Below the pieces are notes generated by a model. That model searched no databases. It was not told the origin of the DNA and worked only from the letters and a program-made list of their open reading frames with translations. A stretch of 38,806 nt of DNA from a bacterium (GTDB lineage: Bacteria; Auribacterota; UBA3054): assembly GCA_017554565.1 (NCBI GenBank), contig JAFZID010000110.1:1-38806 (forward strand), in the 5' to 3' direction. How positions within the stretch are numbered: position 1 is the stretch's first letter; each line of letters opens with the position of its first letter. Of the stretch, positions 8,960-17,207 are shown one piece after another. Both the position numbers and the translations under genes were made by a program.

Positions 8960-10129
8960 ATGGATTTTCCCCTTTCCAAAAGGCTTTCCATGCTGCCGCC
9001 GTATCTCTTCCAAGAGATCGACGCTCTGAAAAGCGAACTGAAGAAATCGGGCGCGGACGTCATCAATCTGGGCATCGGCGACCCTGACCTCCCCACTCCG
9101 CCGCACATCGTGGAAGCTTTAAGAAAAGCCGCCCTGAATCCCGCCAACCATCAGTACGACTTTGGCAACGGCAAACAGGCTCTGAGAGAAGCCTGCGCCG
9201 CTTATTATAAGACCCGTTTCGGCGTGACGATCGACCCCAACACCGAGATCATGCCGCTTCTTGGATCCAAGGAAGGCATCGGCCACATTCACCTTGCCTT
9301 CGTCAACCCCGGCGAAGTGGTCTTGGTTCCGGAACCGGGATACCCGGTCTATCACTCCGGCACGCTTTTCGCGGACGCGGAAACTTACTACATGCCTTTG
9401 AAGGAAGAGAACGATTATCTTCCCGACCTGGACGCCATTCCTGAAGAAATAGCGCAAAGGGCGAAGATGATGTTCCTCTGCTACCCCAACAACCCCATCG
9501 CCGTCACCGCGCCCTTAAGCTTTTATAAAAAGGCTTTGGACTTCGCGAAGAAATACAACATCATCATCGCCCACGACGCGGCCTACGCCGACGTTTACTA
9601 CGACGGCATCAAGCCCCACTCCTTTCTGGAAGTGGAGGGCGCCAAGGAATACTGCGTGGAGTACTACTCGCTGTCCAAGACCTACAACATGACGGGCTGG
9701 CGCGTGGCTTTCGCGGTGGGCAATCCGTCCCTGGTGGCCGGGCTCTCCCGCATCAAGGGCAACCTCGACTCCGGCATCTTCGGCGCCGTCCAGGACGCCG
9801 CCGTGGAAGCGCTGACGGGCGATCAGAGTTGGCGCGAAGAGCTGCTCCGTACTTACCAGGAAAGAAGGGATGCCCTCGTCAAGGGTCTGCAAGCCCTGGG
9901 CTGCCCCGTGAAGCCCAGCCAGGCGGCTTTCTACGTCTGGGCGCCCGTCCCCAAGGGCATGACCAGCAAGGAGACCACCATGAAGCTTCTTAAGGAAGCG
10001 GCGGTGGTGGCGACTCCCGGCAACGGCTTCGGGCCCTCCGGCGAAGGCTACATAAGAATGACTCTGACCGCTCCCAAGGAAAGACTCCTGGAAGCGGTGG
10101 AAAGGATCAAGAAGCTCAACATCTATTAA
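8960..10129 (+). CDS. dapL: LL-diaminopimelate aminotransferase
   Basis: This PLP-dependent enzyme converts tetrahydrodipicolinate and glutamate directly to LL-diaminopimelate, bypassing the succinylase and acetylase branches of lysine and peptidoglycan synthesis. It is a 389-residue class I/II aminotransferase with NLGIGDPDLPTP near residue 35, the substrate-side motif YPNNPIAV, HDAAYADVYYDG, and the PLP lysine Lys240 in SLSKTYNMTGWR. The sequence resembles the DapL-type group rather than plain aspartate aminotransferase. DapL is known from plants, Chlamydiae and other PVC bacteria, which fits the rest of the window. The folK start codon follows the stop directly, so it heads a long operon. 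A related aminotransferase specificity cannot be fully excluded. Confidence 0.88.
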   Translation: MDFPLSKRLSMLPPYLFQEIDALKSELKKSGADVINLGIGDPDLPTPPHIVEALRKAALNPANHQYDFGNGKQALREACAAYYKTRFGVTIDPNTEIMPLLGSKEGIGHIHLAFVNPGEVVLVPEPGYPVYHSGTLFADAETYYMPLKEENDYLPDLDAIPEEIAQRAKMMFLCYPNNPIAVTAPLSFYKKALDFAKKYNIIIAHDAAYADVYYDGIKPHSFLEVEGAKEYCVEYYSLSKTYNMTGWRVAFAVGNPSLVAGLSRIKGNLDSGIFGAVQDAAVEALTGDQSWREELLRTYQERRDALVKGLQALGCPVKPSQAAFYVWAPVPKGMTSKETTMKLLKEAAVVATPGNGFGPSGEGYIRMTLTAPKERLLEAVERIKKLNIY

Positions 10130-10621
10130 ATGAGTCTGACGTACCTTAGTCTTGGGTCAAATCTGGGTGACAGACTTGGCAATCTTAAAAGCGCGGTCGC
10201 AAAACTGCGCGAAAAGGTTTCCATTGTCTCTATGTCTTCCGTTTGGGAGACCGCGCCCATAGGCTGTCCGGAAGGGAGCGCGCCCTTTCTGAACGCTGTC
10301 GTTTCCTGCGAATGTTCATCGAGCGTTCGTGAACTGCTCGCTTTCACCCAAAGCGTGGAAGCGGAACTCGGAAGGCCGAATGAGCATGAAAAGAATTCTC
10401 CCAGGACTTGCGATATCGACATACTGACTTTCGGAGATGAAGCCGTAAACGAACCTGACCTCGCTGTTCCTCATCCCCGCATGAAGGAAAGGCTCTTCGT
10501 TCTGGCGCCTCTGAGGGAATTGCAGAAGGACGCTTTCCCCTTCGGCAAGGAATACGCTTCCCTAATTGACACTCAGGAAGTCCGTCTCTTCGCTCCGCCC
10601 TTTGTTCTGCAACAAGCATAA
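10130..10621 (+). CDS. folK: 2-amino-4-hydroxy-6-hydroxymethyldihydropteridine pyrophosphokinase (HPPK)
   Basis: The enzyme transfers pyrophosphate from ATP to 6-hydroxymethyl-dihydropterin in folate synthesis. The 163 residues carry the family landmarks: LSLGSNLGDR at the N-terminus, SSVWETAPIG, FLNAVV, the metal- and ATP-binding segment RTCDIDILTFGD, and VPHPRMKERLFVLAPL. The ATG directly abuts the dapL stop, implying translational coupling. No folB or folP is visible. The rnf genes begin nine bases after its stop. Confidence 0.95.
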   Translation: MSLTYLSLGSNLGDRLGNLKSAVAKLREKVSIVSMSSVWETAPIGCPEGSAPFLNAVVSCECSSSVRELLAFTQSVEAELGRPNEHEKNSPRTCDIDILTFGDEAVNEPDLAVPHPRMKERLFVLAPLRELQKDAFPFGKEYASLIDTQEVRLFAPPFVLQQA

Positions 10622-10630
10622 ATCAAATAT

Positions 10631-11611
10631 ATGGACACAAAACTACTTCGTCTTTCTTCATCGCCCCACATCAGATCGGGAGATTCCATCCCGAAGGTCA
10701 TGTGGACGGTCTTTTTCGCGCTGCTTCCGGCCTTGATCTGGAGCTACGTCATCTTCGGCCTCATGGCCGTCAAGCTTACGGTCGTGTGCGTTCTCTTCGC
10801 CATGGTCTGCGAAGCGGTCTGCCTGAAGATCAGGCAGCAGCCGCTTAAGTCCTGCTGGGACGGCAGCGCCGCCCTGACCGGGCTTTTGGTCGCCTTCAAC
10901 GTTCCGCCGACCATTCCCCTGTGGATGCCGATGCTCGGCACGGCCGTCGCGGTCATTATCGTCAAGCAGTGCTTCGGCGGCCTGGGCTGCAACATTTTCA
11001 ATCCGGCCCTCATTGGACGCGCCTTCCTTTTGGCTTCCTTCCCGAAGCACATGACAAGCTGGACCCTGGGCGCGCAGTTCGGCGGCAGCGTGGACGCCGT
11101 TTCCCAGGCAACTCCTCTGGGGCTATTGAAGGAAGGCGGCCAGGAGGCTCTTATAGAGGCTTTCGGCTCGAAGGGCAGCATGTATCTTGACCTTCTCTTC
11201 GGCTACGGCAGAGGCGCCATTGGCTGCGTGGGCGAGATCTCCGCCGCGCTGCTGCTTCTGGGCGGTCTCTTCCTGCTCATAAGAGGCATCATCAGCTGGC
11301 ACATCCCCGTAAGCTTCCTTTTGACGCTGGCCGTGGTCAACCTGATCTTCAAGGGCGATCCGCTGTTCGCGATCCTCTCGGGCGGCGCCATGCTGGGCGC
11401 CTGGTTCATGGCCACCGACATGGTCACTTCGCCGCTGACGCACAAAGGGCAATTGATCTTCGGCGCGGGCTGCGGACTTTTGACTTTCATAATAAGACGC
11501 TGGGGCGGTTATCCGGAGGGCGTTTCCTACTCCATTCTGATCATGAACGCCACGGTGCCCCTGATCGACGGTCTTATTTCTAACAGAGTATTCGGGACGG
11601 GCAAGAAATGA
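10631..11611 (+). CDS. rnfD: Rnf complex subunit RnfD (NqrB-like flavoprotein)
   Basis: This integral membrane subunit belongs to the Rnf complex, which couples electron transfer between ferredoxin and NAD+ to Na+ or H+ transport. It has 326 residues and many membrane segments. The sequence SQATPLG holds the conserved Thr (about residue 161) to which FMN is linked by a phosphoester bond in the RnfD/NqrB family. The conserved NIFNPALIGRAF and FMATDMVTSPLTHKGQLIFG segments are present. Its TGA overlaps the rnfG ATG (ATGA). In most rnf operons rnfC precedes rnfD; here folK does. Confidence 0.95.
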   Translation: MDTKLLRLSSSPHIRSGDSIPKVMWTVFFALLPALIWSYVIFGLMAVKLTVVCVLFAMVCEAVCLKIRQQPLKSCWDGSAALTGLLVAFNVPPTIPLWMPMLGTAVAVIIVKQCFGGLGCNIFNPALIGRAFLLASFPKHMTSWTLGAQFGGSVDAVSQATPLGLLKEGGQEALIEAFGSKGSMYLDLLFGYGRGAIGCVGEISAALLLLGGLFLLIRGIISWHIPVSFLLTLAVVNLIFKGDPLFAILSGGAMLGAWFMATDMVTSPLTHKGQLIFGAGCGLLTFIIRRWGGYPEGVSYSILIMNATVPLIDGLISNRVFGTGKK

Positions 11612-12252
11612 AAACCATACTGCATTACGGCTTAGTCCTTCTCATCATCGCCGGCGTGGCCGGCGTCGGCTTGTCTCTCGTCGATAAGATCACCAAAGAG
11701 CCCATTCAGGCCGCCCAAAGCAAAAGGCTCGAGGAAGGCCAGAAGCTGGCTTTCCCCAGCGCCGCCTCTTTCGGCGAACTTAAAAAGGTGGAAGCGGAAG
11801 GCAAGACCATCTCTTATTACGAAGTTTTCGACGAAAGCAAGAACGTGATCGGCTACGAGCTTTTGTACCAGGTCGGCGGCTATCAGTCCCAGATCAAAGT
11901 TCTCTCCGGCATCGAGCCCGACGGCAAGGTCGTCGCCATCAGAGTGCTGGAGCAGGCGGAAACTCCGGGCCTCGGCGCGGAAGTGGACGCGCTGCCCTCC
12001 AACGACACGATCTTCAGCGCCGTTTTGGGTCTCTTCTCAGCCAGGGATGAAAAAGCCGAGGAGAGCCAGATACCCTGGTTCCAGGCCCAGTTCTCCGGCA
12101 AGACGCCCGAGGACCTCATTGTCGTGAAGACGAAAGATCCGAAGCACATCACCGCTCTTTCCGGCGCGACGATCACTTCCACGGCTGTGACGAAAGCGGT
12201 CAAAGAACCCATCGAACTCTTCCTAAAAGCTAAAGCGGAGGGGAAACTATGA
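11608..12252 (+). CDS. rnfG: Rnf complex subunit RnfG (NqrC-like, FMN-binding)
   Basis: One N-terminal membrane helix (GLVLLIIAGVAGVGLSLV) is followed by a periplasmic FMN-binding domain. The flavinylation motif SGATITST begins at residue 185, with the Thr of SGAT as the expected FMN attachment site, added in other bacteria by ApbE. No apbE gene is seen in the window. The 214 residues are a usual length. It overlaps rnfD and rnfE by ATGA junctions. Confidence 0.95.
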   Translation: MKTILHYGLVLLIIAGVAGVGLSLVDKITKEPIQAAQSKRLEEGQKLAFPSAASFGELKKVEAEGKTISYYEVFDESKNVIGYELLYQVGGYQSQIKVLSGIEPDGKVVAIRVLEQAETPGLGAEVDALPSNDTIFSAVLGLFSARDEKAEESQIPWFQAQFSGKTPEDLIVVKTKDPKHITALSGATITSTAVTKAVKEPIELFLKAKAEGKL

Positions 12253-12842
12253 GTCTTTTTAAGGAATTTTTAAAAGGCATCTGGGAAAAGAACCCGGTAC
12301 TGGTCCTTTCCTTAGGCTTGTGCCCGACCTTGGCCACCAGCGGCAGCATGCGCAACGCCGTGGGCATGGGGCTTTCCGTCATCGCGGTTTTGACTTTCTC
12401 CAACATCATCATTTCTTTGATCAAGAGCTTCGTGCCTTCCAAGATCAGGATCCCCTGCTACATCATCGTCATCGCTTTTCTGGTGACGGTGGTGGACATG
12501 CTGATCGCGGGCTTCGCGCCTGAATTAAGCAAGGCCATCGGCCTCTTCATCAAACTGATCGTGGTGAACTGCATCATCCTTGGCCGCGCGGAAGCTTTCG
12601 CCGCCAAGAACAATCCTTTGCGCGCAGCCCTCGACGGACTCGGCATGGGCATCGGCTTCCTTATCGCCATCTCCATCATCGCCACCATCAGGGAAGTTTT
12701 GGGCGCCAACAAATGGTTCGGGCTCACGGTCGTCCCCGGCTGGGACCCCATCGGCATCATGATATTGCCCGCCGGCGCGCTTCTCACTTTCGGCCTGGTC
12801 ATGGCCGTGCGTAACGTCTTAGCCCAGAGGAGATCAAGATGA
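12249..12842 (+). CDS. rnfE: Rnf complex subunit RnfE (NqrD-like)
   Basis: A 197-residue membrane protein with about six helices. It opens FLKGIWEKNPVLVLSLGLCPTLA, where the Cys in the first helix is the conserved Cys that helps hold the membrane iron-sulfur site shared with RnfA. NCIILGRAEAFA is a second family signature and contains another conserved Cys. It overlaps both neighbours by ATGA. Confidence 0.96.
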   Translation: MSLFKEFLKGIWEKNPVLVLSLGLCPTLATSGSMRNAVGMGLSVIAVLTFSNIIISLIKSFVPSKIRIPCYIIVIAFLVTVVDMLIAGFAPELSKAIGLFIKLIVVNCIILGRAEAFAAKNNPLRAALDGLGMGIGFLIAISIIATIREVLGANKWFGLTVVPGWDPIGIMILPAGALLTFGLVMAVRNVLAQRRSR

Positions 12843-13513
12843 ACTTAGCAACTGCCTTTTTGGTCATCATCTCGGTTGTTCTCGTCAACAACTTCATCTT
12901 TTCCCGCTTCCTCGGCTACTGCCCCTACATCGGCGTCTCCACGGAAAAGAAGTCGGCCCTGGGCATGGGGCTCGCCGTCATCTTCGTCATGACGCTGGCG
13001 AGCGTAGTCTGCTGGCTGGTCTATCACTTCTTCCTCTATCCTTCCGAGAGCAATCTTTTCTACAAGATCTTCGGCGGAAATCAGGGCGTTGAGAATTTCG
13101 ATCTGCGCTACCTTATGACGCTGGTCTTCATCCTGGTCATCGCTGCCCTGGTCCAGTTCGTTGAGATGGTCATCCAGAAGATCGCCCCGCCCCTTTACGC
13201 GGCCCTCGGCATCTACCTTCCCCTTATCACGACGAACTGCGCCGTCCTCGGCGTTACGATCCTCAACATCGAGGGCGTGACGATCAACGGCACGGCCCTG
13301 GGCTACGGGCACCCAATGAGCCTCCTGTTTGGCGTTTTACAGGGGTTTGGCGCCGGATGCGGCTTCCTGCTCGCCCTCATGCTGATGGCGGGCATCAGGG
13401 AGCGCCTGGCGCTTCAAAACATTCCCAAGCCTTTCAGGGGAATGCCCATCGCCTTCCTTACCGCCGCGCTTTTGGCCATAGCCTTCATGGGCTTCGCCGG
13501 ACTTGTTAAATAA
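12839..13513 (+). CDS. rnfA: Rnf complex subunit RnfA (NqrE-like)
   Basis: A polytopic membrane subunit that pairs with RnfE. Family signatures are NNFIFSRFLGYCPYIGVS and YLPLITTNCAVLGV, each with a conserved Cys. At 224 residues it is longer than the typical 190-195, with extra residues near 65-90 (LYPSESNLFYKIFGGNQGVE) between the second and third helices. rnfB normally follows rnfA but is missing here; an S10 peptidase gene starts 15 bases downstream instead. Confidence 0.95.
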   Translation: MNLATAFLVIISVVLVNNFIFSRFLGYCPYIGVSTEKKSALGMGLAVIFVMTLASVVCWLVYHFFLYPSESNLFYKIFGGNQGVENFDLRYLMTLVFILVIAALVQFVEMVIQKIAPPLYAALGIYLPLITTNCAVLGVTILNIEGVTINGTALGYGHPMSLLFGVLQGFGAGCGFLLALMLMAGIRERLALQNIPKPFRGMPIAFLTAALLAIAFMGFAGLVK

Positions 13514-13528
13514 AAACCGAGAAATCTG

Positions 13529-14980
13529 ATGGAAAACGAAAAAGAAAAACAGAACGTCCCTGTGAAAGAAGAGCAGGAACAGCGGATCAAGACCAAGCAC
13601 TCCGTCTCCTTAGGAAACGCGAAACTGAATTACACCGCGACCACCGGCACGCTCTTCCTCAGAGAACACAAGGACGAGAGCAAAATAAAGGCCAAGATCT
13701 TTTTCACCTATTATGAAAAAGACGGCGTAAAGGACAAGACCGGCCGCCCCGTGATCTTCATCTACAACGGCGGTCCGGGCAGTTCCTCCATCTGGCTGCA
13801 CATGGGCGCCTTCGGCCCCAGGCGCTGCAAAATGAATCCCGACGGCTCCGCTCCCAAGCCGCCCTTTGAAATTGTGGACAACAAGGAGACGCTCCTCGAC
13901 ATAGCCGACCTTGTCTTCATCGACCCGGTCAGCACGGGCTTCTCCCGGGCCGCCGACCTTGAGCACGAGGACGAGTTCCACGGCCTTGAAAAAGACATCG
14001 AGGCCATGGGCGACTTCATCATGCGCTTCTGCAGTCAGCAAGGCCGCTGGATGTCCCCCAAATATCTCCTGGGCGAAAGCTACGGCACGACGCGCTCCGC
14101 GGGCCTGGCCGGATACTTGAACAACGAACAGGGCATGTACCTGAACGGCATCATCCTCGTCTCCTCCATCCTTGATTTCGGCACCGCGAGATTCGACTTC
14201 GGCAACGATCTCCCCTACATTCTCTTCCTTCCCACCTACGCCGCCATCGCCCAATACCACAAAAAGGCCGGCCAAGGCCAGAAGCAGGACGATTTCCTCG
14301 CCGAAGTGGAAAGCTTCGCGGTCAACGAATATCTCCGCGCGCTCTTTTTAGGCACGGCGCTTCCCGAAGAGGAAAAGCAGGAAGTCGCGAAAAAACTCGC
14401 CGCCTACACCGGACTCACCGAGCAGTTCGTGCTTGACTGCAACCTGAAGCCCTCCATCTGGCGCTTCACGAAAAACCTCCTGAAGGAGGAAGGCTATTCC
14501 GTCGGCCGCTTCGACGGCAGGATAAAAGGCCGCGACGGCGAAAAGGCCGGCGACCATCCCGAGACCGATCCCAGCCATTCCGCCACCGCGGGCGTCTTCA
14601 CCACCTGCTTCAACGATTACGTCAGGACGGAGCTGAATTACGAATCGGAAAAACTCTACCTGGTCCTGACCGGACGCGCCCATCCCTGGAAATTCGACCA
14701 CGAGGGCAAGTACGTCAACGTCAGCGACAGACTGCGCCAGGCTATCTGCCGCAACACGGATCTCAAGGTCTTGATCGCCAACGGCTACTTCGATCTGGCC
14801 ACGCCGTATTTCGCCACCTGGCACACGGTGAACCATATGCCCTTGACTCCCGAGCTGCAGAAGAACATCTCCCAGACCTACTACCAGGGCGGGCACATGA
14901 TGTACACCATCGACTCGGAGCGCGCAAAACTGAAAGCCGACATCGTCAGCTTCATCAAGAAAAGTTCGAATAAGAAGTGA
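13529..14980 (+). CDS. Serine carboxypeptidase-like protein, peptidase family S10
   Basis: An alpha/beta-hydrolase of 483 residues with the S10 hallmarks. The oxyanion motif NGGPGSSS lies near residue 80. The nucleophile is Ser184 in GESYG, the acid Asp422 in NGYFDLATP, and the base His456 in YQGGHMMY. The family removes C-terminal residues from peptides at acidic pH; bacterial members are little studied. Unlike most members, its N-terminus is charged (MENEKEKQNVPVKEEQEQR) with no signal peptide, so it is predicted cytoplasmic unless the true start lies elsewhere. Its stop overlaps the next gene in a TGATG junction. Confidence 0.9.
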   Translation: MENEKEKQNVPVKEEQEQRIKTKHSVSLGNAKLNYTATTGTLFLREHKDESKIKAKIFFTYYEKDGVKDKTGRPVIFIYNGGPGSSSIWLHMGAFGPRRCKMNPDGSAPKPPFEIVDNKETLLDIADLVFIDPVSTGFSRAADLEHEDEFHGLEKDIEAMGDFIMRFCSQQGRWMSPKYLLGESYGTTRSAGLAGYLNNEQGMYLNGIILVSSILDFGTARFDFGNDLPYILFLPTYAAIAQYHKKAGQGQKQDDFLAEVESFAVNEYLRALFLGTALPEEEKQEVAKKLAAYTGLTEQFVLDCNLKPSIWRFTKNLLKEEGYSVGRFDGRIKGRDGEKAGDHPETDPSHSATAGVFTTCFNDYVRTELNYESEKLYLVLTGRAHPWKFDHEGKYVNVSDRLRQAICRNTDLKVLIANGYFDLATPYFATWHTVNHMPLTPELQKNISQTYYQGGHMMYTIDSERAKLKADIVSFIKKSSNKK

Positions 14981-15366
14981 TGTTCGCTTTCGGTTCCGCT
15001 GACACGGCCTTCGTTTCCCCCAGGCACGCCCTTTATCCGCACATGACGATCTTCAAGAACGTCCTGGGCGACCTTATGCTGCGCGGCTGGAGCGCGGACG
15101 AGATAAAAGCGAGAACAAAGGATTTGGAAAACTGGCCCTGGCTCTCCCCTATCTTTTACAAGGCCTGCAGGGAGCTCAGCGATGAGGAACTCTACCTTGC
15201 CGCCCTGGCCAGGGCCGCCGCTTCCAAAGCGCCCGCCCTTTTGTGCGAGCTTCCCGCTGAACCTTCCGAAAAAATTCTAAACGCCATAGAACATTTGAAA
15301 ACTCAATTCACGGTAACGATCGCGCCTCCCAAAACAGGCACAGCTTGGAGCAAACAGACATTATGA
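14980..15366 (+). CDS. Degenerate ABC-transporter ATPase fragment
   Basis: A small protein of 128 residues (129 if the GTG at 14977 is used). It lines up by eye with the middle of MalK-type sugar ABC ATPases: ALYPHMTIFKNV matches the segment after the Q-loop, GWSADEIKART the helical domain, LSDEELYLAALARAAASKA the signature region, and PALLCELPAEPS the Walker B and D-loop. The key residues are gone: there is no Walker A, the Q-loop Gln is lost, LSGGQ reads LSDEE, and the Walker B Asp-Glu is Cys-Glu. It cannot be a working ATPase. It may be a relic or a reused fold. It is overlapped on both sides (TGATG upstream, ATGA downstream), which suggests it is still translated. Confidence 0.6.
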   Translation: MFAFGSADTAFVSPRHALYPHMTIFKNVLGDLMLRGWSADEIKARTKDLENWPWLSPIFYKACRELSDEELYLAALARAAASKAPALLCELPAEPSEKILNAIEHLKTQFTVTIAPPKTGTAWSKQTL

Positions 15367-15707
15367 AGGCAGCTCACTTTTGCATTTACGCATCCCTACT
15401 TGTCCTTTCCAACATCTTCATGACTTTCGCCTGGTACTATCATTTGAAAAACAAGGCCGACGCCCCTGTTATCCTCGCGATATTGACAAGCTGGGTGATT
15501 GCCTTCTTCGAATACAGCATCATGATCCCGGCCAACCGCTTCGGCAACCAGTCCTTCACCCTCATGCAGATGAAGATCACCCAGGAGATCGTCACGCTCT
15601 CGGTCTTCGTGCCCTTCGCGATCTTCATCATGAAGGAGAAAGTTTCCTGGAACTTCCTCTACGCCGCCATCTGCATGGTGGCCGCGGCCTACTTCATTTT
15701 CAAATAA
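15363..15707 (+). CDS. DUF486 / DMT-like small membrane protein
   Basis: A 114-residue protein with four predicted membrane helices, ending KVSWNFLYAAICMVAAAYFIF. The stretch TSWVIAFFEYSIMIPANRFG followed by QMKITQEIVTL is characteristic of DUF486, a family related to small drug/metabolite transporters. The ATG at 15363 overlaps the upstream stop as ATGA, so it is preferred over the in-frame TTG at 15345. It is the last gene of the long plus-strand operon. The substrate is unknown. Confidence 0.85.
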   Translation: MKAAHFCIYASLLVLSNIFMTFAWYYHLKNKADAPVILAILTSWVIAFFEYSIMIPANRFGNQSFTLMQMKITQEIVTLSVFVPFAIFIMKEKVSWNFLYAAICMVAAAYFIFK

Positions 15708-15730
15708 TATTTGGAAAAATCAAAGCCCGA

Positions 15731-15759
15731 AAAGCTCCGCCTCAGGCGGAGCTTTTTTT
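15731..15759 (+). terminator. Rho-independent terminator of the dapL-rnf operon
   Basis: Arms AAAGCTCCGCC and GGCGGAGCTTT (15731-15741, 15745-15755) with a TCA loop are followed by a run of T. It lies 23 bases after the DUF486 gene. Confidence 0.92.
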
Positions 15760-15791
15760 ATGTCGGATTCGTCCCCTGCAGGCGATTAAAT

Positions 15792-15818
15792 AAAAAGCGG
15801 ACGGGTTGCCCCGTCCGC
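15792..15818 (-). terminator. Rho-independent terminator of the bamA operon
   Basis: Arms GCGGACGGG and CCCGTCCGC (15797-15805, 15810-15818) form a 9-bp stem with a 4-base loop. On the minus strand it is followed by five T. It ends the minus-strand operon 35 bases beyond the stop at 15853. The rest of the 145-base gap 15708-15852 holds nothing else that I recognise. Confidence 0.85.
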
Positions 15819-15852
15819 CCAAACATGTAGGAGAAGAATTTGGTTTTGAAAT

Positions 15853-16578
15853 TTATTTGGATTTGTAAACGTCCCTGGGCTGCTTATACCCGGGTTCGCA
15901 ATAGTTGTAAGCCATTATTTTGCTGCCGTCCACGGAAAGCGGGCTGGTGTAATCAGCGGGCAGGTCGGCCAAGCCTTCCTCGGAGACGACGTAAACGTCA
16001 ACCTGGAAGAACTTCGGGAAATTCATGTTGAAAAAGCCAAGACGGGAGATCTTCTGGGTCTTGCGCAGATAGTAGGTCCTGTCGTCGTCAGTCCTGTAGT
16101 AGTAGGCAAGGTAATAGCTTCTCGGCTTGATATCTTTGCCGTAGTTGTAGAAGATATCGCCCTTGACCGTGCGCTTGGTGCTCTTCATGAACTTGATATG
16201 GAAGATGGGGTCGTCGGACCTTTGCAGCGTGGCGTCAACATAGTCCGGCCCTTGGGTGATGTCCATAAATTTGCCGGAGATGAGGCCCTCGGTGTTGGCG
16301 TAGCCTTGGAAGGTGTACTTTGAATACAAGAGCCGCATTTCCTGGCGGTTCTTCCAGAATTTCACCTTGCCGGCCACGGGATCCTTGTCCTGGCCGCCCA
16401 ATATGGTGGTGTAGCCGTCTCTGGCGACTATGACCGTGTAGGTCGCGCCGTCGGCGGTCAGGTTGTAAGAGCCCGTGTATTTCTTGAAGCCCGGCTTCTC
16501 CGCCGAAACGGAAAGGGCGGACAGAATCAGAAGCGCGCACAATGTTATCCCGAAAAATCTCTTCATATCGTTTCTCAC
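15853..16578 (-). CDS. Secreted protein of unknown function, last gene of the bamA operon
   Basis: A protein of about 240 residues with a signal peptide (RFFGITLCALLILSALSVSAEK). I do not recognise a family. The mature part is Tyr- and Lys-rich with alternating beta-like stretches (SYNLTADGATYTVIV, RSYYLAYYYRTDDDRTYYL). The GTG at 16578 forms a GTGA overlap with the upstream lipoprotein gene; an in-frame ATG at 16566 (MKRFFG) is an alternative start. Its place after bamA and a lipoprotein suggests an envelope role, by context only. Confidence 0.7.
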   Translation of the reverse strand: MRNDMKRFFGITLCALLILSALSVSAEKPGFKKYTGSYNLTADGATYTVIVARDGYTTILGGQDKDPVAGKVKFWKNRQEMRLLYSKYTFQGYANTEGLISGKFMDITQGPDYVDATLQRSDDPIFHIKFMKSTKRTVKGDIFYNYGKDIKPRSYYLAYYYRTDDDRTYYLRKTQKISRLGFFNMNFPKFFQVDVYVVSEEGLADLPADYTSPLSVDGSKIMAYNYCEPGYKQPRDVYKSK

Positions 16579-17207
16579 TTGGTTTTATATCCGTAGGTGC
16601 ACATGGGGAACTGCTGCATCATATCGCGGAAAAGCTCGTCGTAACGGTTGTGGATCTCCCTGGCCCACATGACTTCCCGCTCGTACATGTACATGAAGCT
16701 GACGCCCATGACCAAAGAGTCGCGGAAATCCTCGGCTTCCCAGACCTTGGCGCCGGTGGAGGCGTCGTAAAACGCCACTCTCACCGTCACGCTGTTATAG
16801 GAAAAGACCAATCCGTAGCGGCTGCACTGTTCCTTCACTTCGCCGTAGCAGACCAGATCAGTTCCCAGTATGCTCTTCATCTTTCCGGCGGAGCTTTCGT
16901 CCAGTTCCCTTCTGGTGGCCTTGGAGAGACGGTTGTCGGTCTCGGCCATGGGCTGGACGTTCCAGTTCTTATAGGAGACCAGATTGCCGAAGAAAGACCT
17001 TCTGGCGTAAGTGTTGGCGTTCTTCACGCCGCTGTTGTTGATGAAAGGCATTACCGCGATGGTGGTGTATTTCGGCTGGACCGCGAGACCGATCTGGTCG
17101 CGGGCGTTCATAACCACGCCCTCGTGGATGTTTTCATAGGCGCCCTTGGCGCAGCCGAAGAGCATTATGGAAGCCGCAGCTAAAAGTATGTATTTCACGC
17201 TTTTCAT
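16575..17207 (-). CDS. Putative lipoprotein, DUF799/GNA1162-like
   Basis: A 210-residue lipoprotein with lipobox LFGC (Cys19). The layout resembles the DUF799 (GNA1162) family: TTIAVMPFINNSGVKNA opens the domain, MKSILGTDLVCYGEVKEQCSRYG sits in the middle, then VTVRVAFYDASTGAKVWEA. Related folds (TolB-N or CsgG-like) occur in envelope complexes. Its ATG overlaps the bamA stop as TGATG, so it is translationally coupled to the outer-membrane assembly protein. The family call is made by eye and is moderate. Confidence 0.6.
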   Translation of the reverse strand: MKSVKYILLAAASIMLFGCAKGAYENIHEGVVMNARDQIGLAVQPKYTTIAVMPFINNSGVKNANTYARRSFFGNLVSYKNWNVQPMAETDNRLSKATRRELDESSAGKMKSILGTDLVCYGEVKEQCSRYGLVFSYNSVTVRVAFYDASTGAKVWEAEDFRDSLVMGVSFMYMYEREVMWAREIHNRYDELFRDMMQQFPMCTYGYKTK

